Program-made: the position numbers and the translations under genes
Assembly (NCBI RefSeq): GCF_000003605.2
Contig: NW_003108083.1
Span: forward strand, 1,005,052 to 1,029,284
Length of the DNA stretch: 24,233 nucleotides
DNA from: Saccoglossus kowalevskii
Lineage: Eukaryota > Hemichordata > Enteropneusta > Harrimaniidae
Direction: 5' to 3'
Shown: one piece after another, positions 20,096 through 24,233 of the stretch
Position numbering within the stretch: position 1 is the first letter of the stretch
Layout: each line of letters starts with the position of its first letter
The notes under the pieces: generated by a model
The model's input: the letters and a program-made list of their open reading frames with translations, nothing else
Told to the model about the DNA's origin: nothing
The model's database searches: none

Positions 20096-20562
20096 TTAAC
20101 AAGGCTCAAAATATTTCAATGAAAATCCTACAAGCAGTTACTGGTATATTCTGTGTCTCTGATTCAAAATGACATTAAAACTAGAGAAAATAATAAAAAA
20201 CAAGTAAACATTTTATGCATAAAAAAATCATGTTGGCAATATATTTAATAACTCAGATATTAATTAAAGTGATATAGTTTGATTTCTCGCATATATATTA
20301 AACTGGCCTAGTTTTGATTTGTAACAATTCAATTCTCAGTACTATATCATTGATCTATTCATGAATAACTGCTTTTAACATGCATTGTAACAAAGCAGCA
20401 CTGCATAGTGTCAAAATATTACTATGTATACAACACCTCACCATTTGATCATTGTCTTAGTCTTATCAACTCCAGAAAAAACCCACAAAATTACATCTAA
20501 TGTGAAACAAAAACAAAATTATAGTATTGTCATTTCATACATGCATCTATGATTATTATTAA
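20096..20562. other. Unannotated AT-rich stretch
   Basis: It lies between two foldback elements. I see nothing supportable. Confidence 0.5.
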
Positions 20563-20783
20563 TACTGTAAAATGACTAATTTTCACTGGGTTTAAATTCT
20601 GCTGATTTACCATTTCAGGCATATTCAGTGGGTTTTAAATTCACTGTTTTATAATTTAGATACATGTAATGTGTTCTTTGCTAAATTTTACATATTCACT
20701 GGGTTTTAATTTTAATAGCACATTTTCCAGTCAGCGAAATAAGCAAAATTAAAACCCAATGAATAATTAACCCCTTTACAGTA
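20563..20783 (+). mobile_element. Family A foldback MITE, full copy
   Basis: It aligns end to end with 7534-7744 in the same orientation. Shared landmarks are TAAAATGACTAAT, CATTTCAGGCATATTCAGTG, TTCTTTGCTAAATTTTACAT and CCAGTCAGCGAAATAAGCAA. The ends TACTGTAAAATGAC and CCCTTTACAGTA are inverted and bounded by TA. It has small insertions relative to the other copy (TACATGTAATG near 20660, TTTTAATAG near 20710), for 221 bp in all. Confidence 0.88.
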
Positions 20784-21193
20784 TGTAGGAGTCTTGACAA
20801 TAAATTCCCTGAATGGCATTGATATTAGCAGATATTAGATGTAGCATGTATGAACAAAAATAAAAACTCATTTTTATTATTCATCTCCCCATTAATGCAG
20901 ACTGTTGAATAAAATATGTTTTGTCATTCAATAATATTTACAAAGTGTCTCCTAATTAATACGAGTTTTGTCATAAAAGGTTTATGACCTTTTGAAATGC
21001 TATCAGTTTTCCTACTAATGTTTTGTTTAAAATTTAGCATATTGTAAACCATACATGTACGATTCTGATTCTGATTCCGGAAATTTTCAAGATTTTATGC
21101 CATACTTTGACTTGTATCTTTTAGGATCCAAATAAAATACAGTATAAAATTGATAAATTTGTCCTAATTTGTGTTATTTCATCAAATGCGAAA
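20784..21193. other. Unannotated AT-rich stretch
   Basis: I see no gene or repeat. GATTCTGATTCTGATTCCGG near 21061 is a short tandem of GATTCT. Confidence 0.5.
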
Positions 21194-21265
21194 TTAGCGA
21201 TAGTACAGCGGTTAGTGAATTTGCCTTGCTTCGGTGTGATTGTGGTTTCGATAATTAAAACCGAC
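21194..21265 (+). mobile_element. tRNA-derived SINE head, decayed
   Basis: TAGTACAGCGGTTAG at 21201 resembles a polymerase III A box. GGTTTCGATAATT at 21244 resembles a B box with one extra T. The A-to-B spacing (43 bases) equals that of a tRNA. The middle (TTGCCTTGCTTCGGTGTGA) looks like the anticodon arm region of tRNA-derived SINEs. The sequence does not fold as a real tRNA, so this is a SINE relic. Its body may continue to about 21360. Confidence 0.5.
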
Positions 21266-22193
21266 TATTTACGCAGTGGTAAAAATCAGAGTACAATCTG
21301 CCCTGCCTTCTGAACTTGCGGTATTTACTTTAAGAGGTCTTGGTTCGCACATACATTAGCTTACAGCAACAAAAAACATTTTAAAAACATCAGGAGAGAC
21401 AGCAGCATTTGGTAATGTCACCTAAAGAATTATCATATATCATATATCATATCATATATCCAGTATTTGAATGATAATGTTATGCATTTTGATTATTTTG
21501 TTATGTAAATTACACAATTATATGTGATTCCCTGTCATTTTAAAGATTTGAGAGTTTACAGAGGGCTGCTGACAAGATAAAAGGGTTCAAATAAAATATG
21601 CCATGAGAAAGTATAAAAATATGAGAAAGTATGAAAAACAATGTCAAATTACTGCTAGCTAGATATGGGCAATCATACATCAATCTGAAAAATAATTTCA
21701 TTGCGCAATCAAAGAAAGAAAACGCGATAGCAAATGGCAAAATAAGATAGAAAGCAAGCCTTAAAATAGACTAAAGCAGGTCGTTAAATCTCTAATGTCA
21801 AAGTGTATGTGTAATTGAATATAAACAAGTTAAACAGAAATATAAGTATCGTAATAATTAGGAATACAAAATTCATTAGCTTTCTTTAATATCCTGTTAC
21901 ACAGTAATTCAAGTTCCTATAAATTAGGTCTTATGTATTTTTAAAGTGTCACTGAAAAGTCATTAAAAAACAATGGAATGATCACATGACAGGCTGGATT
22001 AAACCTGATCTCTAACATTGTCAACGTCAACAAAGTAGTACTGTATAATATTAACAGGAATGACACAAAATTTTAATCAAAACTCAAAATTTTTGATTAC
22101 ATTATGTAAACACTACAAAATTCAGTCCTTTTGGTTTAAAATTTTCACAAAATTAGTGAACATTTAAAGAAACCTGATAAATTTTTGCAACAA
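21266..22193. other. Unannotated stretch with ATCATAT tandem
   Basis: An irregular ATCATAT/ATC tandem occupies 21432-21460. A 66-codon minus-strand frame at 21540-21740 lacks recognisable features. Confidence 0.5.
21432..21460. repeat. ATCATAT-type simple repeat
   Basis: About four irregular units of ATCATAT or ATCAT. Confidence 0.85.
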
Positions 22194-22205
22194 TTTGGCG
22201 GGAAA
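22194..22205 (+). promoter_or_regulatory. E2F consensus site
   Basis: TTTGGCGGGAAA is an exact E2F consensus. No exon can be linked to it. Confidence 0.35.
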
Positions 22206-22732
22206 ATGTTGGTAAGGATCATTCACACATGAATGACAACTACTCCTAACTATTTTCTATCAAATAGATTTTATTAGCCCTGAAAGTGACAGCTTTGTTT
22301 GGCAGTTTAAAAAAAAAAAAATAACGGTCGCTTTTTTTCCCCCCAAGTATTATAAATGTAGTCGTAGTTGAACATTATATTATTGTAAAAAGTGATACAA
22401 CTGAAAGCCTGCAAGAACGGCTAATTAGCATAACAATACATATAGTGCCGTTAGCCCCACCCCAGAAACCAAATTATTGTGGGGGTAGGTGGTGATTAGG
22501 CTCATTTAAATCAGTGAGTTATTTATTGTGATTCCAGAATTGAAATTATTAATCATAGTGTACTAAAAATTGATATTTTAAAAATAATTATTCTGCATAT
22601 GAATAATAAAGTATGTAAGTATATTTATAGAACAGAATTTAATTTGCCAATGTTGCCTAAACACCTGTTCACTTGTAACCAAACATGCCCATATGCCACC
22701 GGATTCATATCACAAAAACAACATTATTTTAC
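22206..22732. other. Unannotated stretch
   Basis: It holds an A13 run at 22309-22321 followed by a T/C run, and a CCCCAC (22455-22460) to GTGGGG (22479-22484) inverted pair. No gene is supported. Confidence 0.5.
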
Positions 22733-22798
22733 CTTGCATGCCGCCAGGATGTTGAATTCCCATATCTCATCTCTAGGTTCCATTGATGCTCTATCCAT
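22733..22798 (-). CDS. Possible minus-strand first coding exon, 22 codons
   Basis: ATG (22796-22798 on the plus strand) opens a peptide starting MDRASMEPRDEIWEFN and ending AACK. It is followed by a plausible donor, GCAAG|GTAAAA, at 22733/22732. There is an in-frame stop two codons before the ATG, so the start is fixed if the frame is real. Without splicing the frame ends three codons on. Upstream, a TATATA motif inside an inverted repeat (22924-22944) lies about 130 bp before the ATG, though two short upstream frames intervene. The complementary strand has a competing 93-codon ATG frame (22599-22880). No family was recognised. Confidence 0.22.
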
Positions 22799-22923
22799 AT
22801 TTCAAATCAGTATCCAATTATCAAGCATAGTTGAAATATTCCCTGAGATCAACATGATTGTCATAAACACCGACACATAGTGAATTAGGCCACACGTTCC
22901 ACGGATATGAAATTATATTTTCA

Positions 22924-22944
22924 GTGTGGCATATATAACCACAC
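22924..22944. promoter_or_regulatory. TATA-like motif inside an inverted repeat
   Basis: GTGTGG (22924-22929) and CCACAC (22939-22944) are inverted around CATATATAA. The arms also look like Runx-type TGTGGT/ACCACA cores. It could serve as a TATA box for the minus-strand exon at 22733-22798. Confidence 0.3.
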
Positions 22945-23965
22945 AGCTGCTGATACTGACAGGAAACCAGTTCCTATTTCTATAATGCAATTTTAAAACC
23001 AAAATCAAATATTCATGACTGGCTTTGCAAGTTCAGGACAAAGGTATCCTAATAAGCTTGAGAATGAGCGTTCTATTATAAGCGAAGATTCCTATTAAAA
23101 AAATATTGATCATCAGCGGTTATATGTCCGGTGTAAACATTAGTACATGCTTGATCCAACCTGTTGTTTGGAAGGAACACGATTTCTAAGCATATTTATT
23201 TTATTTAATTAGAAAGGTATTTAAATCTGCCGTACAATCCCTGATATATTCTTGATGACAAATGAAAAAATCCACGAGTTACGGCTTAATCAATCTATCA
23301 ATCTTTAAAACAACCACAGCATTTAATCAATGCATTTGAAATGGTCATTGCATAATATCTCTTAGCAGAACAAATCCAACATCATGTAAGTCGTATATTG
23401 TAATGACTAGAGAGGAAGAAGCTTGTCAATTGCTTCAAGTCCATTTGAGATCGGTTACAACCCGAAGCATATAGCGTGCGTATATAAGAAATCATCATTA
23501 TTCCAGCCGAGGTTTCTTTTGTTCAACAACTCCAGAAGAGTAACTAAAGCAGAAACGTTTGAAATATACAATGTACTGCTGTCTTGGAGGAAAGATGCAG
23601 ACACGATCTTACCAGCTGTATTTGCCCATCAAAATAATAGTCGAGAAATAAAACGTCACCACTGCTATGGTTCAAACTGATCGTTACACTCAGTGCTCGA
23701 TCTAAATTCCAGACGTGGCGTGTCATGTATGCATACTATCACTGTATGATATCCTTCAAAGGTGAATATACGAACACTTACATATAGAGGAAGTCGCTAC
23801 AATGCAATAAATAGCGCACAAGCTTTGTATCTCAGTGTTTGATTGACTGTTATGAATATTTGATTATAATTTCTCGTGTCTATTACAGACTCGTTACTGA
23901 CCCAAGTGACGAAAAAAATAGTATTCTGTAATTGCTTAAATCATTGATTACTTAAGACCTAGTTG
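22945..23965. other. Unannotated stretch, slightly richer in G+C near 23400-23720
   Basis: A frame of 85 codons (23423-23680 plus, TTG start, no ATG) and one of 60 codons on the opposite strand overlap in the less AT-rich part. Neither shows a recognisable motif, so neither is called. Confidence 0.5.
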
Positions 23966-23979
23966 GTTGCCATGACAAC
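23966..23979. promoter_or_regulatory. X-box-like RFX palindrome
   Basis: GTTGCCATGACAAC matches both X-box half-sites. Confidence 0.45.
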
Positions 23980-24233
23980 TATACAGTTTTATTATACACT
24001 TGCTATTATAGTTTTCCCCATTGAACAAACTGCGGATTCTGTCGATAGGTGTAAATTGAATAGTGAGGTTGTGATGTAAGATTACGCTTAAAAGGGCCAA
24101 GGAAGAAATCATTATTTCAATTAAAATAGCGGTACTCATGTGAAAACTGCTATTTTCAGGACCATAAAGTCAAAAACAGATTCTCTGTTAATAATATTTT
24201 TAGTTAATAATAAATAATGTTTATTTAACCTAT

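Noticed and set aside
22455-22484. CCCCAC/GTGGGG inverted pair, possible hairpin
   Set aside because: Six base pairs with an 18-base loop and no T-run or other context; not distinguishable from chance.
1-24233. CRISPR arrays, rRNA, intact tRNA, bacterial operons
   Set aside because: No direct-repeat/spacer pattern, rRNA-like block or foldable tRNA was seen, and nothing suggests a prokaryotic source.

Overview
The window looks like AT-rich, gene-poor nuclear DNA from a metazoan, most plausibly a marine invertebrate. The signs are: no long open frame on either strand, splice-signal-like sites, many short TIR elements with TA or TAA flanks, a tRNA-derived SINE relic, LINE-like 3' tails that end in microsatellites, and a diverged minisatellite. 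The species cannot be named from the sequence. The foldback repeats with TTTATTTTCGC-type ends resemble elements known from molluscs and other marine invertebrates, but that is an impression and not a search result. Bacterial-style open frames here are 60 to 114 codons, many lack an ATG, and most overlap repeats. None belongs to a family I recognise.

Layout. 1-4350: mostly unannotated AT-rich DNA with a truncated foldback element (130-261), one copy of a dispersed repeat (1145-1302) and a possible LINE 3' end (about 4260-4345). 4785-5360: a less AT-rich island with an RFX X-box-like palindrome, a possible signal-peptide-like first exon (5084-5162) and an E2F-type site. 5892-6349: a well-preserved 452-bp MITE with 53-bp terminal inverted repeats and TAA flanks, resembling PIF/Harbinger. 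7534-7744: foldback MITE of family A. 8975-9965: an 18-unit minisatellite with a roughly 53-bp period and nested dimers. 10849-11047: an ETS site, a possible minus-strand donor and an X-box, the most promoter-like unique stretch. 12541-12735 and 14140-14471: family B foldback MITEs, including a tail-to-tail pair. 13556-13852: a frame with one stop that reads as a membrane segment plus a basic cytoplasmic tail. 14726-15067: a pentanucleotide repeat and a family C MITE. 15301-15520: an old direct duplication. 18241-18392: the second copy of the dispersed repeat. 19772-19802: a Staf/ZNF143-like motif abutting an X-box/YY1-like motif. 19912-20783: two more foldback elements. 21194-21265: the SINE relic. 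22733-22944: a possible minus-strand first exon with a TATA motif inside an inverted repeat.

How it fits together. No gene set works together visibly. Best reading: intergenic or intronic DNA shaped by non-autonomous DNA transposons, with a few scattered candidate exons and unusually many good transcription-factor palindromes. The strongest calls are the repeats. Every protein-coding call is tentative and is scored that way.
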